From Cladopsammia gracilis (lineage: Eukaryota > Cnidaria > Anthozoa > Scleractinia > Dendrophylliidae), in NCBI GenBank assembly GCA_022457155.1, contig JAJGOT010000511.1, forward strand, positions 62,001 through 126,000: a stretch of DNA of 64,000 nucleotides. The letters are read 5' to 3'. The position numbers and the translations under genes are program-made. This document shows positions 1 through 13,009 of this stretch, one piece after another. Position 1 is the first letter of the stretch; the number at the start of each line of letters is the position of its first letter. Below the pieces are notes generated by a model. The model worked only from the letters and a program-made list of their open reading frames with translations, was not told the DNA's origin and ran no database searches.

Positions 1-1208
1 GAATGCTAGTTTACTTATCGATTCCCTTTTAGTGAAAACTATTCTGAGTTTTAATGCAGCAAAATTTCTATGTGGGAAAAATGGAAAATTAGAAGCCTTT
101 CTTGTCCATTGTTTTGGAGTCTCATGATTGCATAAAATCTTGCAACACAAAAGAAATATCGCTTTAAAATAAAGTTTCAGTACATTTTATTTCAAAAACG
201 TGTTGTCCATAGGTTGACTGTATTCTCAGTAAGAAAATCTAAACAATCTTATGTGGGGAAAGCGAAATGCCGCAGAACAATAGAGGATTGCCTAGTTCTT
301 ACACGCATTGTTACTTAATATACAAGCCAGAAAACCTGTAACTATAAAATATATATAATGATAAAAGTCGTGAACTTCAAATATAACTAATAAATTTATT
401 GAATAATTCGTCAATCACACATTCAAGCACTGTGGCCTAAATTGCCCGGCTAAATTGCTGACTATATATGTGATGAATGGGACAGTGATCCAGCTGATAC
501 ATTGACAGTGTGTTCATTACGGTACAGCCAGAGCTTGCGCATGCTCTAAACTTACTTTATTATCTTAAAATAGGAAGAAAAAATCGCCGAAAGCAATGAA
601 AGCAAAGAAATAAAGAGGAAAAATAACGGCTAAAACAATTAAAGTTTTACCAGAATGACAATTATGGTTTCTGGAGCGCCTGTCACGAAATCAAAAAATC
701 TAAATTTGTAATCCTTCGCTTTATCCCCAAACAACTTGTTTTGTTCGTTATTTCGGCGGGTCATTGTCCCTTTAAGCTAAGAATTTCTACTGAGCACACA
801 GGTCGCGAGGGATACTGCTGCTACCGGCATGGTTAAAAGATCTAATCCATCACAAGCTCCCTGTGACACACGTGTAGCATTTAACCGCGTTTCCCTAACA
901 ATTCTCCAATTTTCGTGCACACCTCCAGTGTGGATCTACGTGGATCTCGATACTGACATGCTAACTTTTTCTCTACTTTCCACTAAATCCTACTAATACT
1001 TCTTCGAGCCGGAATCACAAAATGTCTGAGTAATATTAAAAGTTCAAACAGCTATATAAAAATTAGAATCACTTGCACAGATATACTAAATGAACTTAGA
1101 TAGTTAAACACTTTTTTCTTAAACACGTCAAACAGTCAGATTTCATTAACGAAATCGTTAACTTACAGGACCAATGAATTTCTCAACGAGATCATTTTTT
1201 GCTACTGT
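1..1208. other. Downstream flank of P450 gene 1
   Basis: AT-rich DNA lying 3' of the first P450 gene. Apart from the MITE-like element at 478-775 I see no coding exon, RNA gene or clear polyadenylation signal close to the stop codon at 1209. Confidence 0.5.
478..775. mobile_element. MITE with GGGACA-type ends
   Basis: The left end reads GGGACAGTGATCCAGCTGA and the right end, read inward on the other strand, begins AAAGGGACAATGACCCGCCG, an imperfect terminal inverted repeat. A related copy lies at 30706-31078 and a third end at 43546-43600. About 300 bp and no coding capacity, so a non-autonomous element. Confidence 0.5.
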
Positions 1209-4200
1209 TCAAGTTCCTTTAAAGCGTTCTTCTATTTTCACATAAAATGTTTTTGGCATTAGAGTAAGTCCATGCTCACCCTGAAGATTAATTCCTTGAT
1301 ACTCGGCTGGCAAACCATCCTGTGTAAAATGAAAGCTGTGAAGCAGTGCCGCAAGTAACACAGAAACTGATTTCATGGCCAGAGCTTCGCCAGGACACTT
1401 TCGACGACCACCAGAGAATGGAAGAAATCCTCGGAGGAACTTAGGATCGGTTACCTGGCCTGTACCATCTAGGAAACGCCAGGGATTGAAAACATCCGGA
1501 TCTTTCCAGACAGCTGGATCGCGATGCACTGACCACAGATTAACGAAGACGATTGTGTCTTTGGGGATCGTGAAGTCCCGGATGTTCGTCTCCGTGGTCG
1601 TGGAGCGAGGGAGTGAAAGAGGTGCAAGACTGGTCACCCTTAACAGCTCATAAACTGTAGCCTGGAGAAGGGGCAGTGCCGCTATGTCTTCCAGAGTTGG
1701 CAGTCGTTCTCGGCCGATCACGTGATCTAATTCGTCGTGAAGCTGGCGTTGGATGTCGGGATATTTCATCAGGTATGCCAGGCTCCAGTAGAGAGTCACG
1801 GACGAGGTTTCAAATCCAGCTCCAAACATATCTCCCAAGGCTGGAACAATCTGTTTGTCGCTGAGCAAAGGAGCCATGCTTAGGGTGTCCTCTCCGGGTG
1901 GATGATTCTCTCTCTCTTTCTCAGTTTCCTTTTCGACGACGTTGATGAAGCTGTCTGCGATGTTACGTACTTGTCCGTCAGCATAGGTTTCTTTGTTCTT
2001 CTCAAACATCTTGGTGACGACATCCAAAGTGATTTTCATTGTCAGGACAAGACTTGAAAGCGCTTTATTGGGCAGATACTTTACTAGTGGCAGGAAATCA
2101 ACGCTGCTACTTCCGTGTACGGCCTGTCGGTAATTGTCGGCAAGGTCGAGAATTCCACAAAGATCTTTGTCGTCGTAAGATCGTTCGATTCCGAAGAGAG
2201 CGCTGAGGATGATGTTTGCTGTGGCACACTTCAAGGGTCTTAGAGCATCCACGGGTATTCCTTTCTTTTGTTTGAAGCAGTGAACCAAGCGTTGACACTC
2301 CTGCAGCAGTTTCTTTCCCAAGGTGTCTGTGTCCTTCACGAAGTTGTGGATCGCACAGACACTGATCTTACGAGAAAGGCGCCATTGCGGTGAGTAATCA
2401 GTGAGAGAGATGCTGTTACTTTGAGGATTGGCCAGTTGGAAGGTGTGGAGTTTTGGCCGCCCAGCAAAGGCTATCGAATGCTTGATTATGGCTTCCTCGA
2501 TGGCATCAAATCCGTTTATCACCACAACCAAACGGTTTCCAAGCATCAGGCTGTACACGTCGCCATATTTCTGTGCCAGTTGAGTGAAGTCAAGATGTGG
2601 GTTCTTTCCCAGGCGGAAACAGGCCCCTGTGGTAACAAGGAAGATATTGTTTTGGTGAGAATCATGTTGGGGAGCGTACAGTCTGAGATAATCAATTCTG
2701 ACTATTATTCCGAATTGCTAATCTCCAATGAAATTTCCAGATACAGACAAGTGCACTGTAAATAAGGCAGTCAGTTGAAGCTAAATACTTAAACTATATT
2801 GAGTTTAAGTCTTCTGGAAGTTGCCTTGTCAACGTGTTGAAATTAAAACTAATACTACTTTTTAATTTCTAGCAAACGAAATGATTCTAGAACACCAGGA
2901 GGGAGATATGAACTGGATCGAACCATAACCATTTTTTTAGTTATTGGCCACCCTGCCTCGTACCCAGACGTCTCTCTGCTGAAAAACAATGGGCGCGCAC
3001 TGGAGAAAGGGAACGCGAAAGAGCGTTCGCCTCCGTTTCTTTCTCCTTCCCGTGGTCCCTCGCGCTTCGCGCTCATCACCAGTCGCTTGCGCCGTCACGC
3101 GAAACGCCTGAGGAGGAGGCTGTTGGCCACCCGTAACATAAAGAAATTAGAAACTGGTGTTTCGAGCACTAGCTTTTCCAGCGCTCGAAACGTCTTCTTT
3201 TGAATCTCGTTATGGTTTTATCTCGTTTACTACAACTTCCAGAATTCATTTCGGTTTTCCTTTCTTGTTTAAATTTCGTAATCTCGGTGGAGCAAATGAC
3301 AATGGCCCTAGTTAACATGAGAAAATAAAAGTTAAGGATTTTGGTAGTTGAGTAAATGACATCATCACGAAACTTATCAACTCAGTTAATAAAACCAACT
3401 TAATTTTCGTGCACGTGTTTCACTTTCCCACCGAAGCAGCACCACAGTCTTTTCTAAAACAAGAGGCTCCAAGCAGCCTTTACTCATGCGCATGCGTAAG
3501 AAAATTTTATGATATATTTTAAACATGATAAGAAGATGTCCGACCTGGAGATAAGGAGATGCTGTCGTGACACTTAAGTAACGCTCTTTTACCGGAAGTG
3601 ACAGTAGCGGGAAGTCACTAAACAGGAAGTGTAAATGGCGAAGACGTGAACCGGAAGTGCACAATTTAAAATATGCGTGCATAAATTTGCATGCAAAATC
3701 GTGACACAAAAAATAAAAATAATAATAATAAAAATAATAACAAGAAAAACGGAGCCGAAACCTTACCTCATGCCGCTTCGCGCATGAGTAACTAACCCCT
3801 TCATCCTTTTAATCTTAGTTGTATTACACAAGAGTAATATAAAACATTAAACAACATGGACGATTATTGAGTTTCCATTAAATGTAAATATTAACTTTTA
3901 AGTAGCACTAAAAAAAGATGACTTAGTTATAGTAAAGAGGGTTTGTAAGTCGACTAACTTTTTGATTATGCTTTCTGTGATGACGAAAACTTCGAGGAAT
4001 ACTATTTTTAGTGACAGACACGTTAGACTGCGTAACAGGCGTTATTGGGGGCCCTCAAGCGGGTTTTGGGGCGCGAGCGCGAAGCGCGCCGACACTAACC
4101 CCTGTTATGCATGTTACAGACACGTACACGCTTAGTGTTCCGTCTTACTTCATCGTGCTTTTGTGCACGCAGATGTATACAGGACCGTCATACAGTCTTT

Positions 4201-7200
4201 ACACGCACATGCACCTTTGCTCATCTCAAAACAGGGGAGTCATGCTACCTTGTGTCTCGTTTATTGTTTGAAAATCTAATCAATTACTTTTTATCACTAA
4301 AAAACCTACCCCTCCGGGGGCGGACAAAAGAAAAGCATGTTTGCTTTGGCAGAAGTCACGCGTTCGTGCTGAAAGCCTAGCAAGGGCACGAACCATGGAG
4401 AAAAGGCTCATTATGTACTCATGGCGTAGATGTGTTCTCATATATTTCGATGTGAACTTTGTAACTGCCACAATTTTACAAATATGTTCACGTTTCTGCC
4501 AGGGAATCCTTGCTTAGTGACATGTACAGCGAGATTTGTAGCTGCCGCTATTTGTTTCTTTATGCACACAAGACATACTGATTCATTCTTTCAAATGGTT
4601 CACCGTAGAAAAATGTAATCTGCTTTATGCGTATAATAATTAGTTTTTAGTGAGTTTAAATTGAAATCATGGTAATGTACCGAAGTGTTGCCAATTCTTT
4701 ACCTCGTTTTGACTGTCACTGAAAAGGACATAAGAGACATAATGATGTGGCATTTGCCTTACTTTACTAAAGTACCGAGATGCTCTTGTTATTTAAATGC
4801 AATTTTAGATCTTTCCGTTCGGACCCGATACCTTTAAATACGCCTCTTATACAGCGAACTACAACCCTTCAAAGGCATGCCAGAGATAAGAGAAGCAGAC
4901 CGGCTTAACGTTCCTATACAGTCCCTTGAAGGAAACTGGCACGTAATGCCCTTGGCTTTATCAGTAAAAGGCTGAAGTGATGCGTGCAATAATAATTGGG
5001 CAGCCATTATATGCTGACAATTCCTTCTTTTGTTGTGGGTAGGTTTTATTATATCCAATAAATGTAAAGATAATAGACCATTGATATTCGGGAGCTCTCG
5101 TTTAAAGGCAAGCACTGAGAAACCTGACTCGCTGTAGCCGGAATACATATCAGAGAGTTCTACAGAGCCACTACTACTGAGCTTCCACTGAATGTTTCAT
5201 TCGTCCGTGGGTCACTGTGATTCATTTCAACACTTGCGGTGCCCTATCCAAGGACTGGAACAAGAAAGTAAGTTACATAACAATATCTCGCCGAAATGAC
5301 TGGAAGAAGCAGAGCATCAGTTTCCTTCAGCAAAGACTATTGTGGTCAACTAAAGGTTTCCCATTAAAATCCGTTGCTTTCGTCTCTTTGGGGTAGTCGT
5401 AGTTTAATGACCGAAATTGTATCGCCGGCCATAGTGCGTTATTTTATTGCCCGTTCTATGTAGTATTAATGAACTTTGATTTGATCCACGATAAAGAATC
5501 ATTATATATGGTTTTGTAACAAAATTCAGCTTAGGAAATCGAACATTAGCTAAATCTGACCCGTATGGTACCATTTATTAGGTTTAGGATATAGGTTTGT
5601 TAGCACGGTGTAGCTTCCTTCCTTCCAAGTCTTTGAACTTGACTCTTTATACCTTTTGTTAGCTGTCAAATGACATCCCAAATGACGTCACCATGACAAC
5701 CCAAACTAATTTCTAAAGCGAATTCGAAAAAAAAAATTTAACAGAAAAGCGATGCAGAAAGCAGCTTTCATTTGAATAGTCACACCGTAGGATTTCGTCT
5801 ACAGACTTAAAGTCAGAACTACCTTATACGACTCGAGGTTTGGCGGAGTCTGGGACAGGATGAAACGGTGAACTGACAATAGACGTCACAAATTTTACCG
5901 ATGGACGGCCATTATAGGTCCTTGTGCTCGGGTTTCGGAATTTTTCTACTTTGAAGCCTGTTATCAAAGAGATGGTTATCTAAACAATAAAATATGCTTT
6001 CGCCCACTCAACGAATGAATTAAAGCAAACATGGTTTGGTTAAAAAATGTTGCAAGATTCTCCCTTGACAATTAAACTAATTCCGATAAGCGATGTCGTG
6101 TCAAAGTCCAGATTTGCTTTGTAAACATATCTTCGTTTGTAGACAATACATGTGATTCATGTGAAAATAAGTCAAATGTTTTAGTTGGTAAATATAGTTG
6201 GGGTGTTCATCAAAATGAAATTTCAGTGTTGTAATGCGCTAACGAGTAACGACAAAATGCTTTCACTTTTGCGTCCGGTTTTGCTTGTTCAATAGTTATG
6301 AGTTCTAATTCTGCAGCTCATTATCGCACAATTGGTTATCAATAAAGCTGGGGGATTTTGCTTTTGCTATATATAAAATATATATAGATATATAAAGTTC
6401 ACATTTAATTCCTTAAATCAGCGAGATAATTGTTTGCTTTTTATCTGAATTAAAGGTTAGCGGATTAATTGCAAATATACAAGTAACTTCTGAAACTTAA
6501 AACCATGACCACTTTATCGAAAAAACCGTGCAAAAGCTGCAAAAGAGGAAGGTATTATACTATCTTGTCTTAGGTAGAAGTCAGCATTATTTGGTCTTTA
6601 CCTGTTGAACTGAAAAAACAAATAAACACAACCAGTGTTTCGTCACTAATTGCAGTTCCGCTAAGACCACGCAATATTTACCTTAACTGTACACGCTCGT
6701 GTCATGCAATGGGCCGGGCTCTATAATTATTCATTCATTATGCAGTTCAAGATGTGGAGAGTTTTATCGGTGCCTGATTTTCAGTAGAACAAAGCGTCTT
6801 TCTTGTAGTCAAAAAGTTGATTCCCAAGTTTTGGTGAAGTTTTCAGCCTTTGTAGTTTTATCGATCGTCAGAGTTTAACTAAAGATATCAGTTAGTTCAT
6901 TCAGCACCGCGTTCTACGGCAAAAATTAACGACTAACGGCAAACGTCAGCTCAGTTGAACTGCGGGTTGGTTATCAATTACCTTTCCTCGAGTCGTTAAG
7001 TAAATCCACCAGAAAAATTGAAAATAATTTTCCATGTTCATGACAAACGCAAAACTAATCACAATTTACGTAGAAACCGCAAACGGCAAAAGTTGGTTGG
7101 GAAAAACAAACTTGATGCTTTTAATCTCTCTAATAATTTAGGGAGCACGGTAAACAAGGTCAGATCTGTATTATATAAAACTAATTTTTTTAAATCTTGG

Positions 7201-7573
7201 TACGCTTTGTCATCAATAAACTCTACCGCATTGCTTTTTGCTGGGCTTTCTGCCTGTGTTCAACGTGAGCTTGTTCAGTCGTAAGGAAACAACCAAACTG
7301 GCACTGAGTTTAAAACTGGCAAACAGGAAAATAATCCCATTCTATAAAGGACAGGTAAATCTGAATGTTCTCTAACTTAGTACAAAACAATTGGTTCGAA
7401 AGGATGAAAAAAAAAATCTTACCTATCACTGGCAAGCCCCAAGGTCCTGGAGGGAGCTTGGAAAAAGAATGCTTCCATATTGCTTTTCCAGAGAGGAACA
7501 CACAAATCAGAAAGCAAATGAACAGAAGCTGCCCGAGCGATGAAAACTCTTCGACAGAAAACGGAAAGCTCAT
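1209..7573 (-). CDS. Cytochrome P450, clan 2 (CYP2/CYP17-like), gene 1
   Basis: Two coding exons on the minus strand: 7573-7423 (ATG at 7573-7571, donor GTAAGA) and 2626-1209 (acceptor CACAG, stop TGA). They join in phase 1 to give 522 aa. Exon 1 encodes an N-terminal membrane anchor (about residues 12-34) and the proline hinge LPPGPWGLPVIG, as in microsomal P450s. Exon 2 carries the I-helix oxygen-activation motif (GAGFETSS), the K-helix ExxR (ELLR) and the haem loop FSGGRRKCPGE with the haem-ligand Cys at residue 461. Length and motifs are typical, so I expect an active monooxygenase on the ER membrane that uses NADPH-P450 reductase. The substrate cannot be inferred. The ATG was chosen because upstream in-frame triplets are only GTG or TTG. 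The 4.8-kb intron belongs to the triplicated unit. The exon 1 assignment is by proximity; the orphan exon at 12769-12919 could also splice here. Confidence 0.85.
3591..3660 (+). promoter_or_regulatory. Cluster of four ETS-like GGAAGT motifs
   Basis: ACCGGAAGTG (3591), GCGGGAAGTC (3607), ACAGGAAGTG (3622) and ACCGGAAGTG (3650) lie in the same orientation within 70 bp. An AAATGGCG YY1-like core lies between them and an ATTTGCAT octamer just after, near 3685. The following 40 bp resemble 39760-39800, so part of this may be a dispersed repeat. Regulatory role is inference. Confidence 0.3.
5740..5875 (-). mobile_element. Degenerate TTAACCC-type MITE in unit 1
   Basis: This matches, with many changes, the minus orientation of the element at 23487-23702 (shared core CATTTGAATAGTCACACC and the following GTAGGATTT). 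An equivalent remnant lies at the matching place in unit 3 (19605-19755), so the insertion predates at least one duplication of the P450 unit. Confidence 0.45.
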
Positions 7574-7640
7574 TTTGATTGCTTCTCTTGTTTGTGCTAG
7601 CACCTTCTTGTTTCAAATGGTCTCAAAAGCTACAGATTGA

Positions 7641-8170
7641 GTTTAAATATGCGAACAAATCGTTTACACTCGACTGAACCCTTATCTATTTATCGGCGAT
7701 TATCACGCATTTTTTGGTGTCAATAAAAAGACAGTAATTTATTAGTTCACGTTCAGAACGAGTGCTCTTTTTGTTCTACATGGCATGCTACTTCGGGACA
7801 ACAGCTTGCAATTTTTAGCTTGCCCCGGTTTTAGTTCCGGTTGCGAGGTGAATTCGCCTTAAATTAAAACTTAAAACGCACTGTTAACGGTAAGGAATCC
7901 GAAATAAATCACCATTCACGTGCAAAGCTGGGAAAGGCAATCCAGTCATGTGTGGGTTCGCGGAGGCCGGGTAGCCTTTGATCATTCGAATCTATTTTAA
8001 AATATCTTAGCCGACACACCGCAAAAGGCCACAATTGAAGCTATTTTAGCACAATTGAAGTTATTTTAGCACCCACGCTGGGAGAATTGATTAGATAGCC
8101 CCAGGGTCACCGAGGAACACACCAAAATAATTCAGCTCATCTGCTCGACCGAACATCAGATTTAGGGAAC
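7641..8170 (-). promoter_or_regulatory. Conserved P450 promoter, unit 1
   Basis: Upstream DNA of gene 1 aligns with 13010-13540 and 21340-21920. The best-kept block is ATTGATTAGATAGCCCCAGG at 8086-8105, continuing as GTCACCGAGGAAC to 8118. The TATA-like octamer of the other units has decayed here to TTTAAATATG. GGGTCA inside the block resembles a nuclear-receptor half site. Confidence 0.45.
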
Positions 8171-8632
8171 CGTACCGTTGTGATCATCTTAAAAATAAGA
8201 CATCGTCATATCATCAATCATTATTTACAATAAAACCTCGCCAATTTCTCAGGGAGTTTATATGCGTTCTTCTTCAATAGCTGACCTTTCTTTCCTATTT
8301 TCATGCTATGGTTAACGCGGTCTGCGCTTACTTGATCTTATTTGTTTTGCGGTTTGAAATATTCCCACCTTTTTCATGTCAAGATCAGCGCAGACATGGC
8401 GAATGGCGTTGATTCCAGTTTTCGCCTTAGCTTTGTAACTTCATGGCTAGCGGAAAGATGTTTTAAAGTGTTCTCAAATTCTCCCGCCAATTTGACGTCG
8501 TGACCAGTGCAAATATGCAGTCAAGTCCTCCATCCTTTTTTCGCGTAAAAGGCAGCAGTGTGGACATGATTTTATGACCGTTTATTTTTCTCACTATTGT
8601 TAGGTTGTAACTAGCTATATAGGATGTAACAC
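8171..8632. other. Intergenic DNA, nothing recognised
   Basis: AT-rich spacer between the unit 1 promoter and a CCAAT-box MITE. No exon, repeat end or RNA gene seen. Confidence 0.4.
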
Positions 8633-8911
8633 TTAATTGATAACTGCTCTAACACCAAAACCAAAGTAATTACTCTGAGCAATCACAGCAGTCGTAAACA
8701 ATCCAATGAACCAATCAGAGCTCGAAGCAATTACATGTCGGCGGCACCAAGCGCGGGAAAACGCGTGTGAGCAAGTCACGATTGGTTTTGGTTTTACTTC
8801 TGATTGGTCGAAAAAGTGGCGCGAGATTTTTTAGCCAATCACAAGGCGTAGCAATGCAAAACCAAAACAATTGTGTAATTACTTTCGACACTCAATTGAA
8901 AACTGCTCTAA
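8633..8911 (+). mobile_element. CCAAT-box MITE, copy 1
   Basis: About 280 bp, nearly identical in its core to 41730-41983 and, inverted, to 43294-43521. The right terminal repeat reads CGACACTCAATTGAAAACTG followed by CTCTAA. The left end is rearranged, with AACTGCTCTAA in the unexpected orientation. The interior holds several CCAAT boxes on both strands and GCGCGGGAAAACGCG, whose complement contains the E2F-type core TTTCCCGC. No coding capacity. Confidence 0.7.
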
Positions 8912-10218
8912 GCCATTATTAAAAGTGGTATTAAAAATGGGTGACATATTCCCCACAAAATGTACAGTAAAGAAGGTTTATAAGTCATGATACGAAAAAA
9001 GCAAGTGACGCACTCGAACATCTACCCCGCGGCCTGGCCAGTACCTTACGCATGAGCACAGCCATATCACCCGGGTAGTGGCAGCCATGGACAGCTGTTT
9101 CGTTCTGGTTATAAGTCATGACCAACTTTTTGTGAGTGGAGGGATTACTGTGTTGTAATAGGTCCAGTTAACGCTTATTTCTTTACACGTCAATAAGATG
9201 ACGACATGCTTTTGTGCGCTCTGTGTTGCAGTACCAGAACGTTTTCCGTTCACCTTTGCTCAACTCAAACGACTCAAACGGGTGAACCATGCCCTTTGTG
9301 TCTCGTTAATTGCTTTAAAATATAATTTATTTGTTATCATTTTTGGAACTAAAGCTTATTTTGTTTTGGCAGAAGTCAGGCGTTCGTGCTGGATCGAAGC
9401 CTAGCGAGGTGCGTAAATCATGGAAAAAGAGTCATTATATAATTATGCCATTATACGGATTGGATCAGTGGTCTTAAATATTTCGATGTGAACTTTACTC
9501 AACTGCCACATGGGTTCAAATCCCGTTGAATCCATGAACTTTTTTTCAGGTTTCTTTGCAATTACTTAAATTGCAAACACAACTGCAAGGATCTTTTCTT
9601 CACTTTTCATTCTCTATCCGCAGTTCATTTATCGTGATTCATTCATACGTGTCATTCAGTTTGTCATGCCACTACTTTACAAAAATGTTCGCGTAGTATC
9701 AGGGTAGTAGTTTTTAATATCTTATTACTATAATTACTTTTAACAATAAGTGTGATGTTTAATGTGGATGTTTAATGTGGATGTATAGACGTAGGCGATC
9801 TATGCTAAGAGACATAAACAACGAAATTTGTAGCTGCAGCTATTGTATCCTAATATGTACTCAACAAACCGGTGATTAAGCATTTCAGATGCACTTACTC
9901 AATATATAGTTTTGGTTTATTCTTTCAAACGCGGTTCACAGTGAAAATTTATCTAATTCGGAAAACTGAATAATTAGTTTTGATGCATTAAAAGTAAAAT
10001 AATGATCATGTTGCACCGGAGAGTTTTGTATTTTTTTTATTATCCGTTATGAACTACCATTGAAAATCAATCCCTATAAAGTTAAAGTATATTGGAGTAT
10101 ATCCGTACACTAAGCAGGTGACATATAAATGCAGTCACTGAGTTACTTTACTAAAGCGAAAAAATGCTTCAACTATTAAATTTTAAATCGTTTCTTTCGG
10201 ACCCAGTTGCCTCTTCAT

Positions 10219-10390
10219 GCCCCCCCCCCCCCCTCCCCCTTCCCTTCCCCCCCTCCCCTTCCCTCCCCCCCGCCCATCTTTCAAAACAAATAAAACCCGA
10301 AGGCCTAAATATGTTTTTCAGCCTCTAACATTTTCACCCCGCCCCCACCCCCCCCCCCCCCCTTTCACACTCCCCCACCCCCCACCCCTT
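10219..10390 (+). repeat. Poly-C / C-rich low-complexity tract
   Basis: Two long cytosine-rich stretches with uninterrupted C runs separated by a short AT-rich piece. Simple sequence, no coding function; the proline-rich frame through it is an artefact. Confidence 0.8.
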
Positions 10391-11934
10391 AGGATGGAGT
10401 CTGGATTCGCTACTAATACTGGGAACCGACAACTGACCTACAAATACACTAGACTGAGACTCAGATAAATTAAAAAATCCCATTTTACTTTCCCCTAGTC
10501 TTTAGCAAGCTCCAGTTTCCAGTTTACTAGATAATTTGTTGGGTTTCAGTGTGATGTCCATATACAGAGAAGGTAGCGTTAGAGTCGCTATTGCTTTGTA
10601 ATTGTCAGTGGTCAAATTATAAGGAAACTGGAACGTGATGCCCTTGACTTCCCTTGACGTCATTGTAAAAGGCTGAAGTGATGTGTGCAATATAATTAGC
10701 TGCCACAAAATGCTGACAATTCTTCTTTTGTTGTGGGTACATTTTATCATATCCAATAAACGTAAAGTTAACAGACGATTGATATTGGGTGCTCTCGTCC
10801 AACCACTAGCAGAAGTTAACAAAACCTTGTATGTTTTTTTTTTAACTGCAGCCAGTACATGATTTCTCTAACCAATGTTCGCTCATGTACACTCATCTAT
10901 GGGCTGTATGGGTTATTCAGGTTTTAATAATTTTTTTATGAACAATGCGCAAACATGTTTACGGTTCGCCAGTGGCAATGCCTTTGAAAGTTGTTTGAAA
11001 GTGGTTAAAGTTGTTTTGTGCAAATGAAGTTTGTAAAATACGTTTACCTTCAGTTTAATTTGTGCCCGTGTAGAGTTCATGATTTTGAAAACTGCTGTGC
11101 TGGTAGGGGCGTGTTTTGAATTTTCGATTAATAAGTTGTAAGAATTCTACAGTTCTGGTTTTGGATCGAAGAATCATTTAAAAAGAAATTTCCGAAATTA
11201 TACAACTGTCTGATAAGTTTTGAGATTGGGTAATCGAAAGCCAGCTAAGTCGGACACGTGCGACTATCTGGGTACCTTGGCGCCGAAGGCTTTTCTTACG
11301 CTATCATCTCTCTCACATCACCTGCCTCTTGTTCATCCACTTGACAAGTGAACTAAAGCAAATATGCTTTGTTTAAAAAAGAAACCAATTTGTTCAGGCG
11401 AAATATTAAAAAATCGTCCCTTGACAATTGAACTAATTCCGATAAGTAACTTGGTGTCAAAGCCCAATTTGGCTTTGTAAACAGATCTAGAACTGTAGAA
11501 AACACCGGTGATTCTTATGATAATATAAAGACAAAATTCGCTGAAAATTAACAGTTTTAGTTGTTAAATATTTAGGGCTACAATATATATGGTTGCAAAA
11601 AGTGACAAAAATGAGATTTAAGCGAGAGAGATTCAAGTGCTTAGGACAGTAATTGAACTTTACTTTGCACCCGGTTTTTAATAGTTATGAGTTTTATTCC
11701 GCGCAGCAACTCAGTATTATCCTACATAATTGCTCATCGACAAAGCCGATGGATTTTGCATTAATACCATAGAAAGATCAATAATAGATTTCTTTGCTTT
11801 CAATCGCACCTATAAACGAATTAATTGTTTCTAAAAACTTTTTAACTTCTGTGATTAAATTAAAGACTACTTTATCGAGAAACCTAAAAGAAAGAGAGAA
11901 ACATATTACACTTTCTGTGCCAATTTGGATTTAG

Positions 11935-12240
11935 GCAAAAGTCAGGCATTATTTCGTCTTTAATTTCCCTGTTTTAAGAAGACTCTAAAGATAAACAGTG
12001 CCTCCTCGCCGCTGTTGTTCGGCTAAGACCACGCACATCTGCCTCTCATACGCTCGTGTCATGCAATGGGCCGGGCTCTACTCATGACTATTCATTAATT
12101 ACTTATGCAGTTTTATCGGTGATTTTGAATGAGGTAGATGCATATGCACGTGCGTGGTCTTAGCCGAATTGCAATAGTGACAAGGCACTGTTTATATATC
12201 TTTCAAGTCCGGCTTTTAGTGCATGACTTTTGCCTAAAAA
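11935..12240. repeat. Imperfect inverted repeat in the middle P450 unit
   Basis: The left arm (about 11935-12045) includes CGGCTAAGACCACGCAC and AAAGATAAACAGTGCC. The right arm (about 12150-12240) carries the reverse complement, GTGCGTGGTCTTAGCCG and GGCACTGTTTAT. Units 1 and 3 have only the left-arm sequence, so the right arm was added in this unit. Confidence 0.5.
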
Positions 12241-12768
12241 GTTTCTTAGAACTTTGTTGGAATTTTCATCCCTTTTAGTTTTTTCGATCGTCCGGCGACG
12301 TTTAACTGAGAAATCAATTCAATTCATTCAAAGAAAAAGGGCCTCTGAAAATACCTATCAAAATCAAAGAGGTTATATAAAAGTACAGTACCGAGACGAA
12401 ATCTAACATCTGACATCTCGTGAGCCTCGCCTCACACCTTTTCTCAGCAGCCTTAGCTTGTCAATATTTAAAATCTATCAATAAAATATATACATACCCT
12501 CTCGTTTTTAGTATTGCTTTCGCTATGTACCATGTGAGCTATAGTTATCATTAGTTATCAAGTGTCGTTTATAACTTTCGCAAAGAAACAGCAAACAGTA
12601 CTGAGTTTAAAGCTAGCCTCGACCGAGTTGAAAACGCTTAAAAAATAGATCATTCTATTCTCATACGAAAGCAGTAATTCTGATAAAGGGCTGTGAAAAT
12701 TGAATGTTTTCTAGTGCACCACGAAGGAACTGATCTAAAAGAATGAAAAAAAAAAAAAAGATTCTTAC

Positions 12769-12919
12769 CTATCACTGGCAAGCCCCAAGGTCCTGGTGGA
12801 AGCTTGGAAAAAGAATGCTCCCATATCGCTTTTCCAGAGAGGAACACACAAATCAGAAAGCAAATGAACAGAAGCTGCCCGAGCGATGAAAACTCTTCCA
12901 TAGAAAACGAGAAGCTCAT
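12769..12919 (-). pseudogene. Orphan P450 first exon (anchor plus hinge)
   Basis: ATG at 12919-12917 opens a 151-nt exon ending in a good donor (GTAAGA) after the hinge LPPGPWGLPVIG. It is nearly identical to the first exons at 7423-7573 and 21094-21244 and has no disabling change. No P450 exon 2 lies between it and the next first exon at 7573, so as a separate gene it is broken. It could still work as a distal alternative first exon spliced to the acceptor at 2627, because phase and donor are intact and its promoter is conserved. Both readings fit the sequence. Confidence 0.75.
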
Positions 12920-13009
12920 AATGACCGTTTGAAGGGCAGAAATGGAAAATGTTTTCCCTTTGTTTGCTTGTTGTTTTGCGTCCAAGTTTCAAATGACGGT
13001 CTTAAGAGA

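Larger units (their letters stand above)
2627..7422 (-). other. Intron of P450 gene 1
   Basis: Intron of about 4.8 kb with consensus GT/AG ends. It contains blocks found again in the other two units: 4100-4640 (matches 9110-9960 and 17770-18180), 4830-5110 (matches 10490-10810 and 18540-18740) and 6000-6900 (matches 11330-12300 and 19870-20680). A cluster of ETS-like motifs lies at 3591-3660. No coding exon is visible. Confidence 0.6.

Noticed and set aside
10217..10468. Proline-rich protein in the C tract
   Set aside because: Composition comes from poly-C low-complexity DNA; no start context, splice sites or conserved neighbours.
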